Assembly: GCF_042427585.1 (NCBI RefSeq)
Contig: NZ_JBHMFC010000016.1
Coordinates: 112,156-176,155, forward strand
Length of the DNA: 64,000 nucleotides
From: Pseudalgibacter ostreae
GTDB lineage: Bacteria; Bacteroidota; Bacteroidia; Flavobacteriales; Flavobacteriaceae
Reading direction: 5' to 3'
Shown: one piece after another, positions 1-8,249 of the stretch
Layout of the letters: every line of letters begins with the position of its first letter
Position numbering within the stretch: position 1 is the stretch's first letter
Notes under the pieces: generated by a model
Database searches by the model: none
The model's input: the letters and a program-made list of their open reading frames with translations, nothing else
Told to the model about the DNA's origin: nothing
Translations under genes and position numbers: made by a program

Positions 1-223
1 AGATTTTATCTACAATACCTGATATTTGAGGTTTTAATTCCACTTCTTCTTCCGGATTTAGTTTTCCCGTTGCTACCGCTTTTGTGTTAATGGAGGTATA
101 AAATGGCGCTTCCACCTTAAAGTCTTCAATAGCTTTTGAATTGGCATCTTTAAAATATTTCAATACCACAACCAACAGTATTAAAACAATGATTCCTAAA
201 ATAATTTTTACTGTTTTATTCAT
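1..223 (-). CDS. Efflux periplasmic adaptor (HlyD/MacA family), N-terminal fragment
   Basis: Reading leftward from an ATG at 223 gives about 74 residues before the window ends. The fragment starts MNKTVKIILGIIVLILLVVV, one membrane-spanning or signal-anchor helix, followed by a segment with VATGKLNPEEEVELKPQISG, which matches the start of the barrel and lipoyl region of membrane fusion proteins. Such proteins link an inner-membrane ABC pump to an outer-membrane channel. It is the last gene seen of the leftward operon with two MacB-type permeases and an ATPase, 103 bases beyond the first permease stop, which supports a MacA-like role. The C-terminal two thirds lie outside the window. Confidence 0.85.
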   Translation of the reverse strand, partial: MNKTVKIILGIIVLILLVVVLKYFKDANSKAIEDFKVEAPFYTSINTKAVATGKLNPEEEVELKPQISGIVDKI

Positions 224-326
224 TTTTTTATTATTTTTTAATTTTCGAAGAAGGTTATTTTACTTTTTGTACCGATAACAATCTGCACCACCTTTTTATG
301 TACCATGTATGTGTTACAAAAATAAT

Positions 327-1571
327 TTATTCTTCCCTTAACGCTTCTATCGGTTTTATACTTGTGGCTCTAAACGCAGGTATCAACCCTATTAAAGTGC
401 CTAAAATTATTAATATAATTAAAGCCACAAAAACAATCGCTATAGATACGGAAGGGTTTATAATGGCAGCATCCTCCCCGTGTCCGAAAAGTTTATTGAC
501 TAAAATTAAAATCCATCCTCCAGAAATAATGCCAAATATACCAGCTACCAATGTTAAAAAAACGGCTTCCACTACTATTTGCCTTTTAATTTCAAAAGGT
601 GTTGCCCCTAGGGCACGGCGCACCCCTATTTCCTTGGTTCGCTCTTTAACAGTAATCAATAAAATATTGCCAATGGCAAATACGCCTGCAATAAGAGTGG
701 CTATACCCACAAACCATGTTAAAAATTGCATTCCCGTTAAAAACCCTGTTACTTTCGCAAATTCCTTACCAGCATTCGCACTACCCAAGGCACGATTATC
801 TTCTGGATGGATGTTGTTCAGGTTTTTCAATAATAATTTAACATCCTGCTCTATTTGTACGATATCATATTCTGGCTTAACCGTAAGCATCATAAATCCA
901 ATTTTATTTCCTCGGTTATAAAGTTGCTGAAAAGTGGTAAATGGAATATGGATATCTGTGGATGGACCTAAATTAATATTAGAAGGTTTTAGTAACCCGA
1001 TAACCGTAAAAACACTATTGTTTATTTGGATGTATTTCCCAATAGCATCCTCATTTTTTTCAAACAATTGTTTATATACTTCTTCAGAAAGCACCGCTAC
1101 CTTTTTTTTATTATTGATATCATTCTGGTTAATAAAACGACCATTCATAAGATGTTTTTTATCTACCAAATCAAGTAAGGGATAATCGCCTGCCACTCTA
1201 AAACTTCCCGAAAGAAAATCTCTCACCACTAGGGCTTGGTTTTGACTTCTAGGCACTACAAATTCAATACCCTCAATGTTTTCCTCAATTTTTTTAGTGT
1301 CGCCAAGTGTTAATTGCACTTGCCTGTTTTCCTGAAAACCTTTAAAAGGCATGCCTGTACTCTGTCCCCAAATAAACACACTGTTGGTTGCAAAATCCCC
1401 AAATAAAAGATTAAAATTGTTTTCCAGACCTCTAGCAGAGCCTAACAGTGCAATTAACAATAAAATGCCCCACCAGACGCCTACCATCGTCAATACAGAT
1501 CTTAGTTTGTTTTTACTAAAGCTATCGTAAACTTCTTGCCAGGTATCTCTATCAAATAAAAATCTTAACAT
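327..1571 (-). CDS. ABC transporter permease, MacB/FtsX type
   Basis: 414 residues. One membrane helix near residues 24-44, a large periplasmic domain (about 50-280), then three C-terminal helices near 287-310, 333-356 and 374-399: the MacB/FtsX permease layout. The cytoplasmic loop signature ERTKEIGVRRALGATP lies after the second helix. It is separated by one base from the next permease and shares its architecture, so the pair probably forms a heterodimer powered by the ATPase encoded at 2795-3502. Substrate cannot be told from sequence; relatives export macrolides, peptides or lipoproteins. No ATPase domain is fused, unlike proteobacterial MacB. Confidence 0.9.
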   Translation of the reverse strand: MLRFLFDRDTWQEVYDSFSKNKLRSVLTMVGVWWGILLLIALLGSARGLENNFNLLFGDFATNSVFIWGQSTGMPFKGFQENRQVQLTLGDTKKIEENIEGIEFVVPRSQNQALVVRDFLSGSFRVAGDYPLLDLVDKKHLMNGRFINQNDINNKKKVAVLSEEVYKQLFEKNEDAIGKYIQINNSVFTVIGLLKPSNINLGPSTDIHIPFTTFQQLYNRGNKIGFMMLTVKPEYDIVQIEQDVKLLLKNLNNIHPEDNRALGSANAGKEFAKVTGFLTGMQFLTWFVGIATLIAGVFAIGNILLITVKERTKEIGVRRALGATPFEIKRQIVVEAVFLTLVAGIFGIISGGWILILVNKLFGHGEDAAIINPSVSIAIVFVALIILIILGTLIGLIPAFRATSIKPIEALREE

Positions 1572-1572
1572 T

Positions 1573-2802
1573 CTAGTCGTTTCTTAGAGCCACAATGGGC
1601 TTGATTTGAGATGCTTTTTTGGCCGGAAAATAGCCAGCAATAGTTCCTGCAAGTATTAATGTTATGGTGGCACCAACAACCAAAACTGTGCCCACTCCAG
1701 GGTCTTTTATAAAATAGGTTTCAAGCATTGGCGCGGCAAGCTCTAAAACACCTACACCCAAAAGCAAGCCCACATATCCTGCAATAGATGTTATGATAAC
1801 AGATTCTATTAAAATTATAAACACAATAGAACTGGGAGTGGCACCCAAAGCTTTCCGTATACCAATTTCTTTAGTTCGTTCTTTTACAATGAAAATCATA
1901 ATATTACTAATCCCTACAATACCGGCTATTAACGTACCAAAACCAATAACCAAAATAATAACATTTAAAGCAAAATTAAATTGTTCTACATTTTTTGAGG
2001 CCTCTGCCATATTCCAAATCCGAATGGCACGTTGATCACTCTCTGCAACATTAAACCGCTTTTTTAATGATTTAATAAGGTCATTTCCAAACAAAACAGC
2101 TTGATTGTTACTTAATTTAGGATTATAAGTTAAATGCATTAAATCTACATAATCATTGTTACCATAAATTTGTTGTGCAGTTGAAATGGGCGTATAAATA
2201 ACGTTTTCTTCATTATAGCCTTCATCATCAGTAAAAACCCCAACTATTTTATATTGAATGCCACTTAAATTAATATATTTTCCTATAGCATTTGTTTTTG
2301 AAAACAAATCGTCTTCTACTACTTTACCAATAACAACAACTTTTGCTCTGTTATGAATATCATTTTGGTTTATATACCGCCCTTCTTTTACCTTATTATT
2401 TTCAATAAACATGTATTCAGGATGGACAGCTCGAAGTTGATAGTTGTTCTTTTTATTTTTGAATGAAGCCGTAACCTGTCTATTTACTTTAGACGTTATA
2501 TATTGGACTTTGTCGCCAAATTCGTCTAAAATAAAGTCATGATCTTCGTTTTTAAATTGGATACGTCGCCCTGCTTGTAAACCTTTATATGCTTTACTAG
2601 TACTTCCCGAAAATATTACAATAGAGTTTGTGGCATCGGTACCGAAAGTCTCTGAAAAGGTGTTATTTAAACCATTGGCAATACCGAACAGAATGGTAAA
2701 TAAGAGTATAGCAAAAGCAACTGTAAAACCAGACATTAGACTTCTAGTTCTATTCATGTTTATACTCTGAAATATCTCTCTCCAGAGCCCTAAATCAAAC
2801 AT
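1573..2802 (-). CDS. ABC transporter permease, MacB/FtsX type
   Basis: 409 residues with the same plan as its neighbour: N-terminal helix near 22-44, periplasmic core domain, loop signature ERTKEIGIRKALGATP, and three C-terminal helices ending with the conserved PAKKAS and PIVALRND stretch. It overlaps the start of the ATPase reading frame by 8 bases and ends one base before the second permease, so the three are translationally coupled. Divergence between the two permeases suggests a heterodimer instead of a recent duplication. The exported substrate is unknown. Confidence 0.9.
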   Translation of the reverse strand: MFDLGLWREIFQSINMNRTRSLMSGFTVAFAILLFTILFGIANGLNNTFSETFGTDATNSIVIFSGSTSKAYKGLQAGRRIQFKNEDHDFILDEFGDKVQYITSKVNRQVTASFKNKKNNYQLRAVHPEYMFIENNKVKEGRYINQNDIHNRAKVVVIGKVVEDDLFSKTNAIGKYINLSGIQYKIVGVFTDDEGYNEENVIYTPISTAQQIYGNNDYVDLMHLTYNPKLSNNQAVLFGNDLIKSLKKRFNVAESDQRAIRIWNMAEASKNVEQFNFALNVIILVIGFGTLIAGIVGISNIMIFIVKERTKEIGIRKALGATPSSIVFIILIESVIITSIAGYVGLLLGVGVLELAAPMLETYFIKDPGVGTVLVVGATITLILAGTIAGYFPAKKASQIKPIVALRND

Positions 2803-3502
2803 GTTGCTTTACTCTAACTTGTTCTATTTTTGTGTCTTCCATAATAACACCGTCACGCAAACGCACAACACGCTTACACATATTGGCTATATCTTCTTCG
2901 TGGGTAACCATCAAGATTGTTTTCCCTTCATCATTTAATTGCTGGATAAACGCCATGATTTCATATGAGGTTTTTGTATCCAAAGCTCCCGTAGGCTCAT
3001 CGGCCAATAATAATTTAGGGTTTGCAGCCAAGGCCCTAGCAATGGCAACCCTTTGGTTTTGACCCCCGGAAAGCTCTTTTGGCAAATGGTGCGCCCAGGG
3101 TGCCAAGCCTACTTTTTCTAAATGAAACATGGCTTTCTCTAAGCGTTCTTTTCGTTTCATTCCTTGGTAATATAAAGGCAGTGCTACATTTTCAAGGGCA
3201 TTTTTATATTTGATAAGGTTAAACGACTGAAAAATAAATCCCAAAAATTTGTTTCTATAAATAGCTGCTTTTTTTTCTGTTAGATTTTTAATGGGCAACC
3301 CATCGAGTATATATTCACCAGAATCGGCTTCATCTAAAATGCCTATGATATTGAGCAAAGTTGATTTTCCTGAACCAGAAGACCCCATAATAGCGACCAT
3401 TTCACCGCTTTCTATAGCTAAATCTATCCCTTTAAGCACATGCAAACTAGAGTCGCCTATAGGATAAGATTTATGAAGTTGATTGATCTCTAACATATTC
3501 AT
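2795..3502 (-). CDS. ABC transporter ATP-binding protein, MacB/LolD type
   Basis: 235 residues, the usual length for stand-alone LolD/MacB-type ATPases. Walker A is GSSGSGKST (residues 40-48), the ABC signature is LSGGQNQRVAIARAL, Walker B with its glutamate is LLLADEPTGALD, and the H-loop is MVTHEED. The signature carries N where most relatives have Q (LSGGQQQRVA), a mild change. The start could equally be the second ATG two codons later. First gene of the efflux operon seen here; no clear -7 box was found in the 98 bases before it. Confidence 0.93.
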   Translation of the reverse strand: MNMLEINQLHKSYPIGDSSLHVLKGIDLAIESGEMVAIMGSSGSGKSTLLNIIGILDEADSGEYILDGLPIKNLTEKKAAIYRNKFLGFIFQSFNLIKYKNALENVALPLYYQGMKRKERLEKAMFHLEKVGLAPWAHHLPKELSGGQNQRVAIARALAANPKLLLADEPTGALDTKTSYEIMAFIQQLNDEGKTILMVTHEEDIANMCKRVVRLRDGVIMEDTKIEQVRVKQHV

Positions 3503-3600
3503 GTTTTAAAATTACAAATAGCTAAGCGATTTGCAACCATATTATGACTATAATTAACGGTATTTATTACAAAAAAATGGTACAGAGATTTTATAAAAAT

Positions 3601-3834
3601 CTACGCTTTGTTTTTCGAGTAAAAATATTTTCTATAAATACTAAAGCCTAACCCTGCCAGTACAATATATGGGATTGACATTAAATAAACGATGCCATCA
3701 TTAATCCCTTTTGCAGTACCTTGGCCTTCTTGGCTTTCCAATACAGCTCGACACATTGCACATTGCGCATGAATATCTAAAATAAAGAAAAAGACGATTA
3801 GAAAAAAGAAAACTTTGTTTTTCAAAATAAACAA
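3601..3834 (-). CDS. Small membrane protein with CAMC motif
   Basis: 77 residues: a hydrophobic N-terminus (residues about 6-22) that may be a signal peptide ending at IHAQ, then CAMCRAVLES directly after it, and a second hydrophobic helix near 48-66 followed by a basic tail. The CxxC just outside the membrane could bind a metal or form a disulfide. It lies downstream of the DUF420 and Sco genes in the same direction, so a role in oxidase assembly is plausible but inferred from position only. I do not know an assigned function. Confidence 0.6.
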   Translation of the reverse strand: MFILKNKVFFFLIVFFFILDIHAQCAMCRAVLESQEGQGTAKGINDGIVYLMSIPYIVLAGLGFSIYRKYFYSKNKA

Positions 3835-3904
3835 TTTAAAAGATTCTACTTATTACCAGCATTATCCATAAATGCCAAGATATTACAACCTCAATTAACA
3901 CCTA

Positions 3905-4444
3905 TTACGCATAGACATAGTATGGCGAAATCATGATATAAACCACCACACCGGTTACCGTTACATAAAGCCATAAAGGAAACGTAATTCGCGCTATTTT
4001 TTTATGCCTTTCAATATCATTTGTAATTCCTCTTACAAAAGTAATCAGTACGAACGGAATAACGGCAATAGACATTATAATATGCGTAATCAATATAAAA
4101 TAATATATATATTTAAGTGTTCCTTCTCCCCCAAATTTGGTAGAATCACTTGTCATGTGGTACAGCACATATAATACCAAAAACATAGCAGATAACGCAA
4201 TAGCCGTAATCATTAACTGCCGATGCAAATTAATTTTTTTATTCATGATTGCAATAAAAGCCAATACTAAAACTAAGGCTGTTAACGCATTTATAGAAGC
4301 ATATACAGGAGGTAAAAAAACAGGTAACTCCAGCTCTATCTTTATTCCGAAAAGCGCTGCTACTACCAAGGGTATTATAATGGATAGCGCAATAATTAAT
4401 TTATTATACCTTTTAGGATCCAATATCTCTTTTGAGTTATTCAT
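3905..4444 (-). CDS. DUF420 family membrane protein
   Basis: 179 residues with five predicted helices. Conserved features of the DUF420 family are visible: KINLHRQLMITA, YHMTSDSTKFGG, a histidine in HIIMSIAVIPF, and ERHKKIARITFPLWLYVTVT near the C-terminus. Family members occur beside Sco and cytochrome oxidase genes, and the Bacillus relative CtaM is needed for oxidase maturation; I infer a similar assembly role. The start overlaps the end of the Sco gene by 8 bases, so the two are translationally coupled. Confidence 0.85.
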   Translation of the reverse strand: MNNSKEILDPKRYNKLIIALSIIIPLVVAALFGIKIELELPVFLPPVYASINALTALVLVLAFIAIMNKKINLHRQLMITAIALSAMFLVLYVLYHMTSDSTKFGGEGTLKYIYYFILITHIIMSIAVIPFVLITFVRGITNDIERHKKIARITFPLWLYVTVTGVVVYIMISPYYVYA

Positions 4445-5183
4445 TAAGCAAGGTTTTAATATCGACTTTTAGGGCACTTATTTCTTCTTTAACACCATCT
4501 TCATCCTCTTTTTCGGTTTCTGATACAATTCCACCGTAATAAATAATCGGATTTCCATAATTATCCATCCTAGAACGAATAAAACCTTTTTTATCTATTA
4601 AAGCAAAGTTGCCAGAATGCTCAAAACCACCAGCTGCATTAGCTTCTTCTGCCGTATAAAGATTAAAGCCTTGATTGGCCAATGTGTAGATTACGTCTTT
4701 ATCACCGGTCATTAAATGCCAATTCTCATTTGTGATACCGTAATTTTCTGCATAAGATTTTAAAACTTCGGGAGTATCATGTTCTGGGTCGATGGTAAAT
4801 GATGCTACGCCAAAATTTTCAAAATCCTTAAATTCATCTTGGATCTGCACCAAATTTTTATTCATTCTAGGACAAATTGTAGGGCAGGTTGTAAAAAAGA
4901 ACTCCACAACATATACTTTACCTTCATAATCTGTATTGCTTATCGTTTTTCCATCTTGATTTGTAAAAGAGAAAGAAGGCACTTTTCTTGGTTCTCCATT
5001 AATCTCTATGTAAACCATCTCAGGAGCATCTGTTTTTTTATCTTTAGCAAAATCACTTCTGCTCTCATTTCTAATAACATCTTTATTGGAAATTCGATCT
5101 ACAATTTTCGGAACGAAAATAATACCAAAAACAAGAATGATAAAAGCAATACCTATATAGGAGTAATTTGTTTTTTTGTTCAT
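4437..5183 (-). CDS. Sco1/SenC family copper chaperone
   Basis: 248 residues: N-terminal anchor helix (about 9-25), then a periplasmic thioredoxin-like domain. The copper ligands of Sco proteins are present: Cys100 and Cys104 in FFFTTCPTICPRM, and His189 in GFEHSGNFALID. Sco proteins deliver copper to or reduce the CuA site of cytochrome oxidase subunit II; the target here would be the CtaC encoded at 31254-32321. A -7 box TAGTTTTG lies at 5231-5238, giving a leader of about 40 bases. Operon with the DUF420 gene and probably the small CAMC protein. Confidence 0.92.
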   Translation of the reverse strand: MNKKTNYSYIGIAFIILVFGIIFVPKIVDRISNKDVIRNESRSDFAKDKKTDAPEMVYIEINGEPRKVPSFSFTNQDGKTISNTDYEGKVYVVEFFFTTCPTICPRMNKNLVQIQDEFKDFENFGVASFTIDPEHDTPEVLKSYAENYGITNENWHLMTGDKDVIYTLANQGFNLYTAEEANAAGGFEHSGNFALIDKKGFIRSRMDNYGNPIIYYGGIVSETEKEDEDGVKEEISALKVDIKTLLNE

Positions 5184-5230
5184 CGTTTTATAAAATATAA
5201 TTATTTAAAAAATTGATATGAGACTAATTG

Positions 5231-5238
5231 CAAAACTA
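5231..5238 (-). promoter_or_regulatory. Candidate -7 promoter box for the sco operon
   Basis: On the minus strand the bases read TAGTTTTG, an exact match to the Bacteroidota -7 consensus TAnnTTTG, 48 bases before the Sco start. No good TTTG was found at the usual 19-base distance upstream. Confidence 0.45.
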
Positions 5239-5251
5239 CAGAAGGGTTTTA

Positions 5252-5965
5252 TTAATATTCATTTTTCAAATCATCTGCCCTGCGAGATTCAGAATTAAAT
5301 TCACCTTTTCTTTTTTGCCTATATTCCGTAAATAAGATTCGAATATCTTCACTCATCTTATTTTTTATTTCGGACACTTGTATACAGTTGTAGCTTCTTA
5401 AGCCGTATATGGGTTTCTTTTTCGCCAACTCATTGTCTGATCTATCATCAATACGCCCTCTTTGGTTCAAATCTTTATCAATAATAAACACATGTTCTGA
5501 AGCAAGATTCTCATCTATAGAGCCATCACTTTTCAAACTCTCATATACTTTATGGATGGCGAGACTATCTCCATACACAAAAGACCAGAATCGGACGTCT
5601 TCATAAGTAACTATTTCAGACTTAAGTTGCTCCACTTGCTCTTCTGTGCCATGAGGCATTAATATAACAATTTGAAACTTTTTAAAACCCTTAAACTTAT
5701 CATAGACCAATTCTTTTAAATTAGAAGCAGCTATGACTTTGTCCATGGGGTTTTTACCAAAAAAACCCAATACTGTAATATGATCTTTTAGCATTATAGG
5801 AGCCTCAGAAGTAGATTTAAATGCCTCCAAATCTAAAACATGTTCATTAACAATGTCCAATGGTGTATAGTTATGGGTTGCCGGGTACAGCAACAATAAA
5901 AAAGTAACAGGAAGAAAGAACAAAATCCCTAAAATTACGTAACGTTTTATTTTCTTGACATCCAT
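5252..5965 (-). CDS. Membrane-anchored Sco-like protein lacking the CxxxC site
   Basis: 237 residues: one N-terminal helix (about 8-28) and a soluble domain resembling the Sco/thioredoxin fold, with ITVLGFFGKNPMD at the place where Sco has its CxxxC, and later EHVFIIDKDLNQRGRID, matching the family's FIIDK..G.I..R strand. No cysteine pair is present, so it cannot bind copper or do thiol chemistry as Sco does. It sits directly upstream of the sco gene, same strand, 68 bases apart, and downstream of oxidase subunit IV, so an oxidase assembly or regulatory role is likely but unproven. Confidence 0.65.
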   Translation of the reverse strand: MDVKKIKRYVILGILFFLPVTFLLLLYPATHNYTPLDIVNEHVLDLEAFKSTSEAPIMLKDHITVLGFFGKNPMDKVIAASNLKELVYDKFKGFKKFQIVILMPHGTEEQVEQLKSEIVTYEDVRFWSFVYGDSLAIHKVYESLKSDGSIDENLASEHVFIIDKDLNQRGRIDDRSDNELAKKKPIYGLRSYNCIQVSEIKNKMSEDIRILFTEYRQKRKGEFNSESRRADDLKNEY

Positions 5966-6007
5966 TTTAACGATTATTGCTGTATTTTTAAGTAAGTTGC
6001 AAAAATA

Positions 6008-6037
6008 AATAAAGACGGCTTAAAAACCGTCTTTATT
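6008..6037 (-). terminator. Rho-independent terminator after oxidase subunit IV
   Basis: Perfect 11-base stem (6008-6018 with 6027-6037; AATAAAGACGG and its complement) around an 8-base loop, followed on the minus strand by TATTTTTG. It lies 100 bases after the subunit IV stop and just before the Sco-like gene, so it closes the cyoE-coxIII-coxIV unit. Confidence 0.8.
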
Positions 6038-6139
6038 AGTCTATTTAACACTTGTACCAAATTGGGTAAACGGTGTTTAAAAATCTGTAGCGTTGTATCT
6101 GTTTGCTATAAAACGCGTATACAAATATTAGTATACGTA

Positions 6140-6520
6140 TTAAAAATCTTGTTTTATATAGCCATTTTGGAAAACATCAAAAACATATCCTCCTTCTTGA
6201 AGCAAAATAAAAACCAAGTATGAAATTAAAAAGACTCCAGTCCAAACGATCATACGTCTTAGCGATTTCACTTCATCTCTAACATGCATAAAGTCCCAAG
6301 TAATATAGTAAGCCTTTACAATGGTTAAGATGATGAATATCCAATTTAGGATTTTCATGCCTATGAAATATCGCATTAAGATTTCAGGTTTATAAATCCC
6401 TAAAACCACTTCTACTGCTGTGATAATAGAAAGCAAGATTAAAACCCCCCAAATTTTTTGAATGTTTGATTTGAATTTTATACTGCCTCTAAAAATTTCT
6501 AATTTATGTGTGTCTGCCAT
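6140..6520 (-). CDS. Cytochrome c oxidase subunit IV (caa3 type)
   Basis: 126 residues with three hydrophobic helices (about 22-42, 52-70, 84-105), the layout of the small subunit IV of bacterial heme-copper oxidases. The loop YYITWDFMHVRDEVKSLRR is typical of the flavobacterial family. It follows the 326-residue subunit III gene by 54 bases in the same direction and is closed by the terminator at 6008-6037. The subunit stabilises the oxidase and has no known catalytic residues. Confidence 0.85.
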   Translation of the reverse strand: MADTHKLEIFRGSIKFKSNIQKIWGVLILLSIITAVEVVLGIYKPEILMRYFIGMKILNWIFIILTIVKAYYITWDFMHVRDEVKSLRRMIVWTGVFLISYLVFILLQEGGYVFDVFQNGYIKQDF

Positions 6521-6574
6521 TTTGATACTATTTTAGATCCCGATAATTCTTGGGATAACAATACTAATAATTTA

Positions 6575-7555
6575 TTAAACCAGGTAAAAGAATGTAAATA
6601 CAAATACCCACACCAAATCCACAAAATGCCAGTAAAGACCAACCTTCTCTACCATTTCATAACTTCCTTTTCGCTCATAGGTTCCTACTATAACATTAAA
6701 AAATATGATGATATTTAATATAATACCCACAGATACGTGAAAACCATGAAACCCTGTTATAAAGAAGAACAAGTCGGCAAATAATGGTGGACCATATTCA
6801 TTTACATGAAGGTTAGCCCCTTCTACAACTTGTATTCCATTGTTTTTTAATTGTTGTAAAGACTCGCTTCTAGAAAGCACTGTCTTTTCGCCTTGCGCGT
6901 TATTGAATTGAGTTCTTACCAAAAGATTTTCATTGGTTTCAAATCCATGCATGACCTCCTCAAGGGTATAAGATGGCAAAGTACCTTCACTTACAAACCA
7001 CAAACCGCTTTTACGATCTTGTTGTACTCTTTCTGTAGTACCAGCAATTGCAAAATCTTTTAATGCCACACGATTTCCTTCTGCATCAACAAACTGAAGC
7101 ATATTACCCCCTTTTGTTTGTATCGCGCCATAATCACCTTTAATAAAAGTAGCCCATTCCCATGCTTGTGAACTCACAAAAACGAGCCCTCCAATAATTG
7201 TTAGAAACATGTATAGGGTCACTTTTGCCTTATTCAAATGATGTCCTGCATCTACAGCAAGCACCATTGTTACAGAAGACATGATAAGCACAAACGTCAT
7301 AAACGCCACATAAATCATGGGGTGTTCTTGACCGTGCAAAAATGGCACGTGTGTAAACACTTCATCAGCGATTGGCCAAGTTTCACTAAACTTAAATCTA
7401 GCAAAACCATAAGCGGCAAGAAAACCTGTAAACGTTAAGCTATCGGAAACGATGAAAAACCACATCATCAATTTACCATAACTAGCTTTTAGAGGCTCAT
7501 TACCTCCACCCCAGGTTTTTACCTCGGTTTCAGTATTTACAACTGTAGTACTCAT
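6575..7555 (-). CDS. Cytochrome c oxidase subunit III
   Basis: 326 residues. The N-terminal helices (KASYGKLMMWFFIVSDSLTF) and C-terminal helices (FFITGFHGFHVSVGII, YWHFVDLVWVFVFTFFY) are those of the heme-copper oxidase subunit III family, including the conserved histidines and glutamate-like positions lining the lipid cleft. Between helices, residues about 135-235 form a long soluble insertion that short subunit III proteins lack. Subunit III does not carry redox cofactors; it supports proton uptake and stability. It has its own consensus promoter at 7581-7611, so it can be expressed apart from the upstream pair. Confidence 0.9.
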   Translation of the reverse strand: MSTTVVNTETEVKTWGGGNEPLKASYGKLMMWFFIVSDSLTFTGFLAAYGFARFKFSETWPIADEVFTHVPFLHGQEHPMIYVAFMTFVLIMSSVTMVLAVDAGHHLNKAKVTLYMFLTIIGGLVFVSSQAWEWATFIKGDYGAIQTKGGNMLQFVDAEGNRVALKDFAIAGTTERVQQDRKSGLWFVSEGTLPSYTLEEVMHGFETNENLLVRTQFNNAQGEKTVLSRSESLQQLKNNGIQVVEGANLHVNEYGPPLFADLFFFITGFHGFHVSVGIILNIIIFFNVIVGTYERKGSYEMVEKVGLYWHFVDLVWVFVFTFFYLV

Positions 7556-7580
7556 ATATAATGGTTGTTTTTTAGTTCGA

Positions 7581-7611
7581 CAAAAATAATCATTTTATTT
7601 ATTTAAAGAAA
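7581..7611 (-). promoter_or_regulatory. Bacteroidota-type promoter for coxIII-coxIV
   Basis: On the minus strand TTTC (7608-7611), 19 bases, then TATTTTTG (7581-7588); the -7 box is an exact consensus match and the spacing is ideal. Start of the subunit III gene is 26 bases beyond the -7 box. Confidence 0.65.
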
Positions 7612-7665
7612 TATACACATATAAAATTCAAGAAACACCGATAAAACCTCTATTAATCATGGTTT

Positions 7666-8247
7666 TTACTTCACAAAGTATAAAAATAGAAACAAATATA
7701 TCCATAGTACATCAATAAAATGCCAAAAATTAGCAGCCAATTCAAGTCCCAGCATATTATCGGCTTGGTATTTTTGCTTAAAATGGTTATAAATAACAAC
7801 CAACAAACAAACCATCCCCACAAGAACATGAACAATGTGCACCATGGCAATTAAAAAGATATAAGACATGGTTATATTACTTGTTGGCCCGGTAAAGTTA
7901 TATCCTAAATCAATAATTTGTTGAAAACCTAAGAACTGATTATAAATAAAAACAATTCCTAAAACCAATGTAGCCCATAACAGCACTGTGGTTTGTTTGG
8001 CCTGACCCTTTTTTAAAGCTCTTTTTGCTAATAAAAATGTTACGCTGCTTAACAAAATAACAAAAGTACTTACGATAAAAGCATTGGGCAATTGGAAATC
8101 ACTTAGCCAATCGGGTCTAGAGCTACTCACCACAAAGGCACTGGTCCACCCTGCAAAGGACATGATTAATGACACAATGCCAAACCAAAGCATCATCTTT
8201 TTCGCTCTGCTATTTTTTTCTTTAAAAGTCCCTTGTGTTAAATCCAT
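7666..8247 (-). CDS. Cytochrome c oxidase subunit III, short form
   Basis: 193 residues with five helices. KKMMLWFGIVSLIMSFAGW at the N-terminus and ELAANFWHFIDVLWIYLFLFLYF at the C-terminus mark the heme-copper oxidase subunit III family. It is the compact form (about 190 residues) without the inserted loop found in the adjacent 326-residue paralogue. It starts 2 bases after the heme O synthase stop codon, so it is cotranscribed with it. Two subunit III genes in tandem probably both belong to one caa3-type complex, but which is incorporated cannot be told here. Confidence 0.88.
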   Translation of the reverse strand: MDLTQGTFKEKNSRAKKMMLWFGIVSLIMSFAGWTSAFVVSSSRPDWLSDFQLPNAFIVSTFVILLSSVTFLLAKRALKKGQAKQTTVLLWATLVLGIVFIYNQFLGFQQIIDLGYNFTGPTSNITMSYIFLIAMVHIVHVLVGMVCLLVVIYNHFKQKYQADNMLGLELAANFWHFIDVLWIYLFLFLYFVK

Positions 8248-8249
8248 TT

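Noticed and set aside
298..921. 207-residue frame on the plus strand
   Set aside because: It lies wholly antisense to the MacB-type permease and has the composition of a reversed membrane protein; no signal or family features.
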